DNA from: Bacteroidia bacterium
Lineage (GTDB): Bacteria > Bacteroidota > Bacteroidia > UKL13-3
Length of the DNA: 64,000 bases
Direction of reading: 5' to 3'
NCBI GenBank assembly: GCA_021740845.1
Contig: JAIOYZ010000003.1
Coordinates: 124,001 to 188,000, forward strand
The translations under genes and the position numbers were made by a program. Positions 28,940 to 37,950 of this stretch are shown in pieces. The notes beneath the pieces were generated by a model. That model was not told the origin of the DNA and did not search any database. It was given only the letters and a program-made list of their open reading frames with translations. Numbering within the stretch: the first letter of the stretch is position 1; each line of letters starts with the position of its first letter.

Positions 28940-29764
28940 ATGCAAAACTATATTTTATGTGATTTCACATGTTCGAGTGAGAAAAGTGAGTTATTAATTG
29001 CTGAATTAAGTCAGATAAATTTCGAAGGATTTATAGAAAATGAGAATGGTTTTGAAGCTTATTTGCCCGAATCTGATTTTAACCAAGACGACTTAAATTC
29101 TATTTTGGTTCAATACGAAATTGACTTTACAAATGTTGCCATACGAAAAGTAGCACCTCAAAATTGGAATGCAAATTGGGAAGGTAGTTTTGAACCAGTT
29201 ACAATTGGCACCAAACTTAGAATTCGCGCACCTTTTCATGAGCCAAGCTCAGATTTTTCAATAGAGTTGATTATCCAGCCAAAAACATCTTTTGGAACAG
29301 GGCATCACGAAACAACCTATTCTATAATGGAATTAATGTTGAACTTTAAGATGGAGAATTTGGAAGTTTTTGATTACGGTAGTGGCACTGGAATTTTGGC
29401 AATTTTAGCTAGTAAACTCGGGGCCAAAACTATTTTTGCAAATGATATTGACCCTTGGGCGGCAGAAAATATTTTTGAAAATGCCGAATTGAATCAAATT
29501 GAAAATATCAGCTTTATTCAAGGAGACATTCAGGCAGCAAAATCTCAAACCTTTGATCTAATTCTTGCTAATATTAACAAGAATATTTTAATGGATAGCT
29601 TTACTCATTTATTCCCCTTATTGCGCGAAAATGGGCATTTAATTATTAGCGGATTTTATGAAACCGATTTGCCTGATTTAACTAGTGAAGCAAAAAAATG
29701 TGGCTTTAATTTTAAGGAAAAGGTAACTACTAATAATTGGACTGCGGCAGTTTTAACTAGGTAG
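28940..29764 (+). CDS. prmA: Ribosomal protein L11 methyltransferase
   Basis: 274 residues from ATG 28940 (a TTG at 28934 would add two). The N-terminal domain resembles the L11-recognition part of PrmA and is followed by PKTSFGTGHHETT and the SAM-binding motif VFDYGSGTGILAILASKLG, then ANDIDPWAAENI and the catalytic-loop motif DLILANINKNIL. It trimethylates ribosomal protein L11 in the cytoplasm. It is a single gene, divergent from the propeller kinase with almost no intergenic DNA, so the two promoters must overlap each other or the coding ends. Confidence 0.94.
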   Translation: MQNYILCDFTCSSEKSELLIAELSQINFEGFIENENGFEAYLPESDFNQDDLNSILVQYEIDFTNVAIRKVAPQNWNANWEGSFEPVTIGTKLRIRAPFHEPSSDFSIELIIQPKTSFGTGHHETTYSIMELMLNFKMENLEVFDYGSGTGILAILASKLGAKTIFANDIDPWAAENIFENAELNQIENISFIQGDIQAAKSQTFDLILANINKNILMDSFTHLFPLLRENGHLIISGFYETDLPDLTSEAKKCGFNFKEKVTTNNWTAAVLTR

Positions 29765-29776
29765 AATAAGTTTTCC

Positions 29777-30808
29777 TTAATCCATAAATGGAAACGCCAA
29801 TTCTGTTAGCCATTTGCTAGTATCAGATTCAGTAGTAATATCTGTAATATAAAACTCCATTGGAGCCCCTGTTGGTTTTAAATTATTCTCATTTAGATAT
29901 TCAAATCCTTTGTGGTAAATCCTTCCCATATCATCGTATTTACCATAAAAATTAACAACTAACCATTTTCCTGAAGCAACCTTGCCAAATTGAATAGGTT
30001 CAACAAAAGTTTCATTGCTCTCTTGTGTAATAGCAATGGCAGCTTTCATATCAAAAACATCGCCATTTGCTGCGTAATTAATAGTAAATGGAACACCTAC
30101 TTTTTGTAGATTTTTGGCAACAATTTCTTGGTTCAAGGCTTGATAAAATGCATTTAATTTTTCTCCAATTTCATCCCCCTTAATTTTTTCTCTAATGCCA
30201 ATATAATTAAGTTGAGATGCTTCTCTAACTTCGGCTTCAAACTCTTCAATTAGTATGGGTTTATCAGCTTCAACTTGATTTTTTAGATTTACCAAACCTT
30301 TTTCAAATTCTGGTCCAATCATTTTATCCATAAATAATTTAAAATACCGACTCATTGGAATCATCCAAATTGGCATGCCCTTTTCCTCACTATCCATTGC
30401 CCAAGTTACCTTTGACCCCGATTCTGTTGGTTCAAAATAAAATGTTGCGATGGAAATGCCCATACCACCAAATTTCATTTCTGATTTTACCATTGAATCT
30501 GGAATAGCCTCAATTATAGATAAGCTGCCTTCTCCTACATTTGGGTTATTGCTTTTCCAAGAATAGGAAGCCCCAACGCCTTGTTCTACTTCAGAATATG
30601 TCCAAACAGTGTTGCTGTCTAATTGATGCCAAGGGTCCCATTTGGACCATTCTTTTAATTGATTAACCAGTTTAAAGGCTTGTTTTGGTTTTCCATTTAT
30701 TTCAATGCTTCGCTCCACATGAACTTTATTGGGTAAGAATAATGATACAATCACCAATAATATTAAAAGGGATAGGATTGCAATTAGTGTTATTTTAAAT
30801 GTTTTCAT
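29777..30808 (-). CDS. SRPBCC protein with GyrI-like C-terminal domain
   Basis: 343 residues: one N-terminal transmembrane helix (residues 7-27), an SRPBCC/START-like polyketide-cyclase domain (VERSIEINGKPKQAFKLV; WSKWDPWHQLD; GGMGISIATFYFEPTESGS), then a second part (residues 200-343) resembling GyrI-like or AraC-E-type small-molecule-binding domains. Both folds bind hydrophobic ligands, but no enzymatic function can be deduced. It follows the MBL-fold gene on the same strand after a 29-nt gap that contains a GGTTTGAACC motif. It converges on prmA with 12 nt between stops. Confidence 0.82.
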   Translation of the reverse strand: MKTFKITLIAILSLLILLVIVSLFLPNKVHVERSIEINGKPKQAFKLVNQLKEWSKWDPWHQLDSNTVWTYSEVEQGVGASYSWKSNNPNVGEGSLSIIEAIPDSMVKSEMKFGGMGISIATFYFEPTESGSKVTWAMDSEEKGMPIWMIPMSRYFKLFMDKMIGPEFEKGLVNLKNQVEADKPILIEEFEAEVREASQLNYIGIREKIKGDEIGEKLNAFYQALNQEIVAKNLQKVGVPFTINYAANGDVFDMKAAIAITQESNETFVEPIQFGKVASGKWLVVNFYGKYDDMGRIYHKGFEYLNENNLKPTGAPMEFYITDITTESDTSKWLTELAFPFMD

Positions 30809-30823
30809 GTTTTATTTTTTTTC

Positions 30824-30833
30824 GGTTTGAACC
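30824..30833 (+). repeat. GGTTTGAACC motif
   Basis: Strict copy with flank TTCGGTTTGAACCAAA, filling most of the 29-nt gap between the MBL-fold and SRPBCC genes. Confidence 0.8.
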
Positions 30834-30837
30834 AAAT

Positions 30838-31479
30838 TTATGCTGTAAAATATGGATTAAATTTCATTTCGTGTGCGATTGTTGTTGAAGGCCCATGACC
30901 GGAATAAATTTTAGTGGAAGGCGCAAGTTGATAGAGCACTTTTTTGACGCTATTTTCCAATATTTGAAAATTCCCACCAGGGAGGTCGGTTCTACCAATA
31001 CTTTCCTTAAATAATACATCCCCAGAAAAAAGGGTTTCATTATTTTTTTCTAGAAAGCTAATAGAAGCTATCGAATGACCCGGAGTAAATAAAATTTCGA
31101 ACTTTAGATTTCCAAAACTTAGAATGTCGTTTTGGTTAATGAAGACTAATTTTTCTGGAATTTCAAATTTTGGCAAATTGAACATTGCGGCCCACCTATC
31201 TGTGTCTTTATATGTGAATAATTCGCCTTCATGAAGGTGTAAAGGCAAGTTATAGGTTTCAGAAACAAAGGAATTTCCCAAAATATGGTCGATATGACAA
31301 TGGGTATTTAGTAAAAGTTTGGGAGTTAAATCCGCTTTTTGAATAAAATCTTGGAGAGTTTTTCTTTCTTGGTGGTTAGAGCATCCTGGGTCAAGGATTG
31401 CACATTCTTTGGTTTCATCCCAAATTAAATAGGTATTCTCCTGAAAATCGTTAAAAACAAAAGTTTGCAGTTGTAGCAT
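30838..31479 (-). CDS. MBL-fold hydrolase (glyoxalase II-like)
   Basis: 213 residues. The metal-binding motif is NTHCHIDHILGN (HxHxDH), followed by GHSIASISF, GDVLF and the late metal ligand SGHGPSTTI, all in the order of metallo-beta-lactamase-fold thiolesterases. Length and motifs fit the small hydroxyacylglutathione-hydrolase-like branch common in Bacteroidota, whose true substrate is often unproven. It is cytoplasmic and probably co-transcribed with the SRPBCC gene. Confidence 0.9.
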   Translation of the reverse strand: MLQLQTFVFNDFQENTYLIWDETKECAILDPGCSNHQERKTLQDFIQKADLTPKLLLNTHCHIDHILGNSFVSETYNLPLHLHEGELFTYKDTDRWAAMFNLPKFEIPEKLVFINQNDILSFGNLKFEILFTPGHSIASISFLEKNNETLFSGDVLFKESIGRTDLPGGNFQILENSVKKVLYQLAPSTKIYSGHGPSTTIAHEMKFNPYFTA

Positions 31480-31599
31480 GCTGCAAAAATGTGGTTTCTA
31501 TTGACTATTAAGAATAATTTTATCTTTATGATGCGTTTTTTACTAAAATTTATTTCGGAGTCTCGCGATTTTGCTGCAAATTTGGTAAGTTTATTTTTT

Positions 31600-34500
31600 A
31601 TGATTTTTTCAAAACGACATTTACTTTTCGGTTTACTCTCAATCTTGATGTTTTCTTTCGACTCCAAGGGTCAAGGAATTAATACCACTTTTGGGCAAAA
31701 CAGGGTGCAGTATAGTAGGTTTGAATGGAGTTTTTTGAGAACAGATAACTACGATGCCTTTTTTTATACCGGAGGAAGAGAGCTCGCTACCTTTTGCATT
31801 AAATATGCAGAAACCACCATGCCTGAAATTGAAAAGGCCTTAGATCATAGATTGGGTGGTAGAATAGAAATAATTTGTTACAATACTTTAAGTGATCATA
31901 AACAGAGTAATTTTGGGTTGGATGAAATTTCACTCAACACAGGAGGTTTTACCAATGTAGTCAACAATCGACTAATGGTTTATTTTAATGGCGACCACGA
32001 AGATTTGATAAGGCAGCTAAAAGATGGATTAGCTTTAGTATTGCTTAATGAAATGCTTTATGGTGGAACCTTGCAGGAAAGAATTCAGAATGCTGCCTTG
32101 CTAAATTTACCACAATGGTATGTTCAAGGATTAACTTCTTATTTGTCTAGAAATTGGGATACCGACATGGACAATAAAATGAAGGATGCCTTAGATACTA
32201 AAAAGAAATTTAGGTTCAATCGTTTAAGTCAGAAAGACCCAATTTTTGCTGGACATTCTTTATGGAAGTTTTTGGTTGATAAATACGGAAAGGATGTGAT
32301 TGCAAATATGGTTTACATAACTAAACTCACCAGAAATTATGAGAGTGCATTTTTGTATGTAACCAATATTGAATTTAAAGAAATTCAAAAAGACTATTTT
32401 GATTATTATAAGAATCTTTATGCTAAAGAGGCAAGTTTATTGCAAGATTTTCCTGCAGATAAATTTAAGTTAAAAAAGAGAATTACACCTTATTTACAGC
32501 CTGAAATGAAAGCTAGTCCAAAAGGAAATTATTTGGCTTTTACTACAAATAAGAATGGTAAGTATAAGGTTTATGTGCTTGACTTAAAAACAGGAAAAAC
32601 TAAGAAAATGTTTAAGGGAGGAATTAAGTATCATCAATTAATTATTGACAATTCTTTTCCATTATTGGCATGGCAGGCTGGAGGTGATAAATTGGCTTAT
32701 GTTTATGAAAAGAAAGCTCAGGTTTATTTGAGGACAGTTGATTTGGTAAATAAGAAAAGTGAAACCATACGCTTTTTAAAGTTTGATAAAATTACTGGAA
32801 TTGATTTTAGTGAGAACGGGAGAACCATAGCTGTTTCTGCTATTAGAAGAGGCCAAAGTGATATTTATACTTATGATATTCCCACACGAAAGGAAAAACA
32901 AATTACAGCAGACTTTTACGACGACTTATATCCAAGGTTTGTAGATTATTCAAGCAAGATTTTGTTTAGTTCTAATAGAAAAAGGGATTCATTGGGAGTT
33001 GGTATTAAAACCCAATTGGATGAGGATAATAACTTTGATATTTTTCAGTATGATTTAGAAACTAATAGTAGAAAATTAAAGAGATTAACCAATACTCCAT
33101 ATATCAATGAAACCAATCCCATTGATTATAACAAAGATTATTACGCTTATATATCGGATTACAATGGTGTAAAGAATAGATATGCGGTAAGGCTTGAAGA
33201 AGTTTATGATTATACCGAATTAAACATAAAATACCTTGATAGTTTAGAGAAGGAAATGGATACTTTGGTTTATGAAGATGAACCAAGTTGGAAGGGAAAT
33301 CGATTTAGCTATTTAGAGAAAGAAATTGTTTTGGATCAAACCGTAGAAAGAATTGATACCATTATACACTACAAAGACATAGTTTATACGTACCCATTAA
33401 CTAACTACAAGAAAAATATTTTAGCGCATGATGTTTCCACTCAAGGAAAGCAGGTGTATGATATGGTTTTGGATAAAGGCCGCTATTATATTCATCATTC
33501 AGCAATTGTAAAGAATGTGGTTGAAGAATCGGCAAATGTAGAATCGTATCCTAATATGTTCCGCCTTAAAACAGGTTATGCTAATTTACCATTTGTTTCA
33601 GGACCAGCCGTTTTTAGGAATAAATTGTCTAATCCAGAAGAGGTGGAAACTCAAAATGAGATAAAAATACCAATGGACACCAATGCCTATTTCTTTATAA
33701 ATGATTTTACATCTCCAACTTACAAGAGGCCTGAATTTATTATTGTTAACAAGGCATTGGAGAACAATAAAAACAAAACAAATTTTAAAATTAATGCTCC
33801 CAGATTTTACGATGTTACCTTCTTCACAGATAAGGTAGTTACTCAAATAGATAATAGTATAATCAATACCTACTATCAACCAATTTCACCTGCCTCACAA
33901 CAAATGTTTAACCCAGGATTAAATGGAATGTTTAAGTTGGGTATGTTAGATTTGTTTGAGGACTATAGAATTACTGGCGGTTTGCGTGTAGCATTTGATT
34001 TATCTGGTTTTGATTATTTCGGTAGTTTTGAAACTCTAAAGAAAAGAGTTGATCATAAGTTTGTTTTTTATCGCCAGAGTAGAAACGGTGGAAGTCCTGA
34101 AACTGTTAGTTATAAAAGCCTTTCCCACGAATTGAGGTATATTTTAAAAATACCATTTAACCAAGTTAGTAGTTTTAGAATTTCTACTTTTTACAGACAA
34201 GATAGGGAGATAATTCGTGCTAGTGATTTGGCTACCTTAGATTCAAATGATAGAGTAACCCATTGGATTGGAGGAAAGTTAGAGTATGTTTTTGATAATA
34301 CCGTTCCAAAGGGAATGAATTTATGGAATGGAACAAGGTTCAAGATTTTTTATGAGCATTATACCAATGTAAAGGATATGGATGTTCAATTAAATACTTT
34401 GGGATTTGATTTTAGACATTATCAAAAGGTGCACAGACAAATAATATGGGCTACTAGATTTACTGCAAATACTTCTTTTGGGCCAGGGAAAGTTGTTTAT

Positions 34501-34995
34501 TATTTGGGAGGAGTTGAAAATTGGTTGCCTGCGAGATTTAACAATGAAATAGCTACTGCCACTGATAAAAACTATATTTTTCAAGCATTGGCATGTAACC
34601 TTAGAGGGTTTGAACAAAATATTAGAAATGGGAATTCATTTGCATTAATCAATACCGAGATTAGAATGCCAGTTTTTCAATATGCTTTGAACCGAACATT
34701 GCGAAGTGAGTTCCTTAATACTTTTCAGGTGGTTCCATTTTTTGATATTGGTACTGCTTGGGTTGGTTCAAACCCATATAGTGACGACAATACATTTAAC
34801 CAAAAACTATACAGCAACGGGCCAATAACTGCAAAGGTTATTAATGTAAGAGATCCCATTATTGCTGGATTTGGAGGTGGTTTACGTTCTAAGCTTTTTG
34901 GTTACTTTGTACGCTTTGATACTGCTTGGGGAATTCAAGATAGTGAGGTTGCAAGTAAACCAATTTACTACCTTTCCCTTTCTTTGGATTTTTAG
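31600..34995 (+). CDS. Pseudo-peptidase / WD40-like propeller / Omp85-like barrel protein
   Basis: About 1131 residues from ATG 31600, where a signal peptide begins (FSKRHLLFGLLSILMFSF); the frame extends upstream to 31489, start uncertain. Three regions: residues ~25-260 resemble a gluzincin peptidase domain but the zinc motif position reads LKDGLALVLLNE (no HExxH) and the later glutamate position is WYVQGLTSY; residues ~290-700 hold TolB-like propeller repeats (KASPKGNYLAFTTNKNGKYK, ISDYNGVKNRY); the C-terminal ~300 residues look like an outer-membrane beta-barrel of the Omp85/surface-antigen type (NLRGFEQN, EIRMPVFQYALN, PFFDIGTAW). Likely an outer-membrane protein with a large periplasmic part. 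It overlaps the recQ stop by 4 nt. Confidence 0.75.
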   Translation: MIFSKRHLLFGLLSILMFSFDSKGQGINTTFGQNRVQYSRFEWSFLRTDNYDAFFYTGGRELATFCIKYAETTMPEIEKALDHRLGGRIEIICYNTLSDHKQSNFGLDEISLNTGGFTNVVNNRLMVYFNGDHEDLIRQLKDGLALVLLNEMLYGGTLQERIQNAALLNLPQWYVQGLTSYLSRNWDTDMDNKMKDALDTKKKFRFNRLSQKDPIFAGHSLWKFLVDKYGKDVIANMVYITKLTRNYESAFLYVTNIEFKEIQKDYFDYYKNLYAKEASLLQDFPADKFKLKKRITPYLQPEMKASPKGNYLAFTTNKNGKYKVYVLDLKTGKTKKMFKGGIKYHQLIIDNSFPLLAWQAGGDKLAYVYEKKAQVYLRTVDLVNKKSETIRFLKFDKITGIDFSENGRTIAVSAIRRGQSDIYTYDIPTRKEKQITADFYDDLYPRFVDYSSKILFSSNRKRDSLGVGIKTQLDEDNNFDIFQYDLETNSRKLKRLTNTPYINETNPIDYNKDYYAYISDYNGVKNRYAVRLEEVYDYTELNIKYLDSLEKEMDTLVYEDEPSWKGNRFSYLEKEIVLDQTVERIDTIIHYKDIVYTYPLTNYKKNILAHDVSTQGKQVYDMVLDKGRYYIHHSAIVKNVVEESANVESYPNMFRLKTGYANLPFVSGPAVFRNKLSNPEEVETQNEIKIPMDTNAYFFINDFTSPTYKRPEFIIVNKALENNKNKTNFKINAPRFYDVTFFTDKVVTQIDNSIINTYYQPISPASQQMFNPGLNGMFKLGMLDLFEDYRITGGLRVAFDLSGFDYFGSFETLKKRVDHKFVFYRQSRNGGSPETVSYKSLSHELRYILKIPFNQVSSFRISTFYRQDREIIRASDLATLDSNDRVTHWIGGKLEYVFDNTVPKGMNLWNGTRFKIFYEHYTNVKDMDVQLNTLGFDFRHYQKVHRQIIWATRFTANTSFGPGKVVYYLGGVENWLPARFNNEIATATDKNYIFQALACNLRGFEQNIRNGNSFALINTEIRMPVFQYALNRTLRSEFLNTFQVVPFFDIGTAWVGSNPYSDDNTFNQKLYSNGPITAKVINVRDPIIAGFGGGLRSKLFGYFVRFDTAWGIQDSEVASKPIYYLSLSLDF

Positions 34996-37121
34996 TCGTT
35001 TTGTTTTGCAAGGAAGGCTAAGCATAGTCTAATGACATGGTAAGGAATTTCTTCTTTTAAATGTTGAAAGATTGGTCCAAGAAGTTTTTTCTCACCTGTT
35101 GCCTCTGAAGCCATTTTAACTTGGTGCAAATCTGTAGCAGTAAAAAAAGATGAGATATCTTCATAATCTCCTCTAGAATAAAGTTGAGCTATATGAGAAT
35201 AAATGGTGGTTTCATGAAGATTTCTGCTGGTGGCAATTTCTTCAATTGAGTACTTATTTTTCAGTAATTTAAGTGTTTCCAAATAGGTATCTACTTTACT
35301 TACTTTTACGTCGTTGCTTTTTAGCCATTGCTTAATTTCTTTTGTGAATGTTGGGCCGTATTTCTTTATCTTAAATTCACCCATTCCATTGATGGCGAAA
35401 AGGTCGCTTAATTGAATTGGTTTTTTTGTGGCTAATTCTTTTAAGGTTGCATCACTAAAAATAACATAGGCAGGTACATTTTCTTTTTCTGCAAAATTCC
35501 TTCTTATGTTTCTTAGGTAATCGAATAAAGAGGCTGTTAAATCTTCTTCTGATTTTTCTTCAGAAGTTGCTTTTTGGGTGGCATCAAAATGTGCAATGTC
35601 TTCTAGTTTTACCATGGCAATTGTTTTTTTGCCATAAAGAACTTCTTTCCCAAATTCTGTTACTTTACAAATATAATTTTCATCATATGCAATTTCTAGT
35701 AACCCTAAGTTTAACATTTGCATAAGGTACTGTTGCCAATCGTGAAAGCTAATATCTTTGCCAATTCCGAAGGTTTTTATTTTATCAAATCCACCTTCAA
35801 TAATTTCTTTTCTATGTGAGCCTCTGAGTATATCCACCAGAACATTTAGTCCAACTTTTTCATCTGTTCTAATCATTGCAGAAAGGGCTTTTTGAGCCAA
35901 TAAGGTTCCATCAAAATTCTTGCGAGGATGTTTGCAAACATCGCAGTTGTTACAAGGTGTTTCGAGGGTTTCGCCAAAGTAGGCCAATAATATTTTTCTT
36001 CTACAAATGGGTGTTTCTGCATATTGTTGAATTCGGTTTAGTTTCTCATGACTCAATTCTTTTTGGCCGCTATCGTCGATAAAACTTCTTAGCATTACCA
36101 AATCTCCTAAGCTATAATACAAAACAGTATCACTTGGTAAACCATCTCTTCCGGCACGACCAATTTCTTGGTAATAGCCTTCCATGTTTTTAGGTAGATT
36201 ATTATGAATTACAAAACGCACATTACTTTTGTCTATACCCATTCCGAAGGCAATTGTTGCACAAACAACTTTTATTCTATCGTTTATAAAATCATCTTGG
36301 GCTTTTGTCCTATCCTCATTGCTCATACCTGCATGGTAATAGCCGGCCGAAATGCCATAGTCTTTTAGGCTTAGAGCCATTTCTTCTGTAGACTTCCGGC
36401 TAAGGCAATAGATAATTCCACTTTCGTTATTTCTTGCATGTATGAACCCAACTATTTCTTCAATTTTCTTTTTCTTTTTGATCCCAAACCGAACTGTTAA
36501 ACTAAGGTTGGGCCTATCAAAACTGGCGAGAAATATTTTTGGTTCAAACAGACCTAACTGCTTTACAATGTCTTTGCGGGTAATTTTATCTGCAGTAGCA
36601 GTTAATGCAATAATTGGAACCTCTGGCCAATATTCTTTTAGTGCTTTTAACTTTGTATATTCTGGTCTAAAATCATGACCCCATTGGCTAATACAATGAG
36701 CTTCATCAATTGCAATTTGTGATACCTTTATTTGGGCTGCAAAGGATTGAATGGAGCCTAATAACTTTTCTGGAGATAAGTAAAGTAATTTAATTTCGTT
36801 TTTATAGGCACTTTCCAAAACCTCTGCTTGCTCTTGGTCTGACATGGAGCTGTTTAAAAATGCAGCAGAAATTCCATTTGCTTTAAGAGCCTCCACTTGA
36901 TCTTTCATTAGAGCAATTAGTGGAGAGATTACTATGGTTGTATTTGGTAAAAGCAAAGCAGGTAATTGAAAACAAACAGATTTTCCTCCGCCAGTTGGTA
37001 TTAAAACCAATGAATCTTTTTGATTTAGCACATGATTTATGATTTCCTCTTGTAATGGTCGAAAGGAATCGTATCCGAAATGTTTTTTAAGCAGATTTTG
37101 TGGGTTAATTGTGGCTTGCAT
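34992..37121 (-). CDS. recQ: ATP-dependent DNA helicase RecQ
   Basis: 709 residues. Walker A PTGGGKS (42-48), DEAH box near 138 (IDEAHCISQWGHDFRPEY), helicase motifs through QEIGRAGRDGLP, a zinc-binding RQC region (CRRKILLAYFGE then CNNCDVC), an HRDC domain (FAEKENVPAYVIFSDATLKELA) and a C-terminal helix-turn-helix extension (YSIEEIATSRNLHETTIYSHI). It unwinds DNA 3' to 5' in recombination and fork repair. The extra HTH tail is common in Bacteroidota RecQ. The divergent alkyltransferase-like gene starts 59 nt away, so two DNA-repair genes share a promoter region. Confidence 0.96.
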   Translation of the reverse strand: MQATINPQNLLKKHFGYDSFRPLQEEIINHVLNQKDSLVLIPTGGGKSVCFQLPALLLPNTTIVISPLIALMKDQVEALKANGISAAFLNSSMSDQEQAEVLESAYKNEIKLLYLSPEKLLGSIQSFAAQIKVSQIAIDEAHCISQWGHDFRPEYTKLKALKEYWPEVPIIALTATADKITRKDIVKQLGLFEPKIFLASFDRPNLSLTVRFGIKKKKKIEEIVGFIHARNNESGIIYCLSRKSTEEMALSLKDYGISAGYYHAGMSNEDRTKAQDDFINDRIKVVCATIAFGMGIDKSNVRFVIHNNLPKNMEGYYQEIGRAGRDGLPSDTVLYYSLGDLVMLRSFIDDSGQKELSHEKLNRIQQYAETPICRRKILLAYFGETLETPCNNCDVCKHPRKNFDGTLLAQKALSAMIRTDEKVGLNVLVDILRGSHRKEIIEGGFDKIKTFGIGKDISFHDWQQYLMQMLNLGLLEIAYDENYICKVTEFGKEVLYGKKTIAMVKLEDIAHFDATQKATSEEKSEEDLTASLFDYLRNIRRNFAEKENVPAYVIFSDATLKELATKKPIQLSDLFAINGMGEFKIKKYGPTFTKEIKQWLKSNDVKVSKVDTYLETLKLLKNKYSIEEIATSRNLHETTIYSHIAQLYSRGDYEDISSFFTATDLHQVKMASEATGEKKLLGPIFQHLKEEIPYHVIRLCLAFLAKQND

Positions 37122-37180
37122 TTTTCAAACATAGCACTTGATTTGTAATTGAGAGAATTTCTAAATTTTGACAATCATTT

Positions 37181-37516
37181 ATGGTTCAAAAAGATTTTTT
37201 TAAAGATGTGTACGAAGTGGTTAGATTAATACCAGAAGGACGAGTTACCTCATATGGCGCAATTGCTAGGTATTTGGGGGCTACAAGCGGTGCAAGAATG
37301 GTAGGGTATGCTATGAATGCAGCACATTCTCAGATACCTTATGTACCTGCTCATAGGGTATTAAATAGGAATGGATTATTAACAGGAAAACATCATTTTG
37401 GGAGTGAAAATGAGATGCAAAGTTTATTAGAATTTGAGGGGATTTTAGTTGAAAAAGAGCAAGTTGTAAATTTTAAAAGTCTTTTTTGGGATCCCAATAT
37501 TGAGTTAGCAGTTTAA
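37181..37516 (+). CDS. Alkyltransferase-like protein (MGMT fold, no catalytic Cys)
   Basis: 111 residues, only the C-terminal DNA-binding domain of O6-alkylguanine-DNA alkyltransferase: helix-turn-helix GRVTSYGAIARYLG, GYAMNAA, and the active-site loop PAHRV. The normal PCHR motif has Ala57 in place of Cys, so it cannot accept the alkyl group. Such alkyltransferase-like (ATL) proteins bind O6-alkylguanine and hand the lesion to nucleotide excision repair. It is divergent from recQ, and 18 nt separate it from the AhpD-like gene, probably one transcript. Confidence 0.9.
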   Translation: MVQKDFFKDVYEVVRLIPEGRVTSYGAIARYLGATSGARMVGYAMNAAHSQIPYVPAHRVLNRNGLLTGKHHFGSENEMQSLLEFEGILVEKEQVVNFKSLFWDPNIELAV

Positions 37517-37534
37517 TGATATTGAAATATAAAT

Positions 37535-37888
37535 ATGGAAAACCAGAAAGAAATCGAAAATTTTAACGAGTACCGTGAAAAAATGAACCAGAAAATTTTG
37601 GGTTCAGACAATTTAGTACTTAAGAGACTTTTTAATTTAGATACCAATACATATGAAGATGGTGCATTGCCCAGCGTAACAAAGGAAATGCTGGGATTGG
37701 TTGCTAGTATGGTGCTTCGTTGTGATGATTGCATTAAATACCATTTAGGAAAATGCAAGGATTTAGGAGTTACAACACCCCAAATGTTTGAAATTTTTGC
37801 TGTTGCTAATATTGTTGGTGGAACCATTGTGATTCCCCATACAAGAAGAGCAGTTGAATATTGGGAGGCCTTAAACAACCAATCATAA
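37535..37888 (+). CDS. Carboxymuconolactone decarboxylase family protein (AhpD-like)
   Basis: 117 residues of all-helical CMD/AhpD fold. The redox motif CxxC with downstream His reads RCDDCIKYHLGKC, as in AhpD-type peroxidase partners, preceded by the acidic helix EMLGLVASMVL. It probably acts in thiol-based peroxide or alkylhydroperoxide reduction, although CMD proteins are diverse. It follows the ATL gene closely and may be part of a small damage-response unit; that link is inference. Confidence 0.85.
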   Translation: MENQKEIENFNEYREKMNQKILGSDNLVLKRLFNLDTNTYEDGALPSVTKEMLGLVASMVLRCDDCIKYHLGKCKDLGVTTPQMFEIFAVANIVGGTIVIPHTRRAVEYWEALNNQS

Positions 37889-37950
37889 AAAAATTAGGGA
37901 ATTGAAATACTCTTGGTTATTTTAGTGCCTTGAACAGCCCCAAAATCGGA

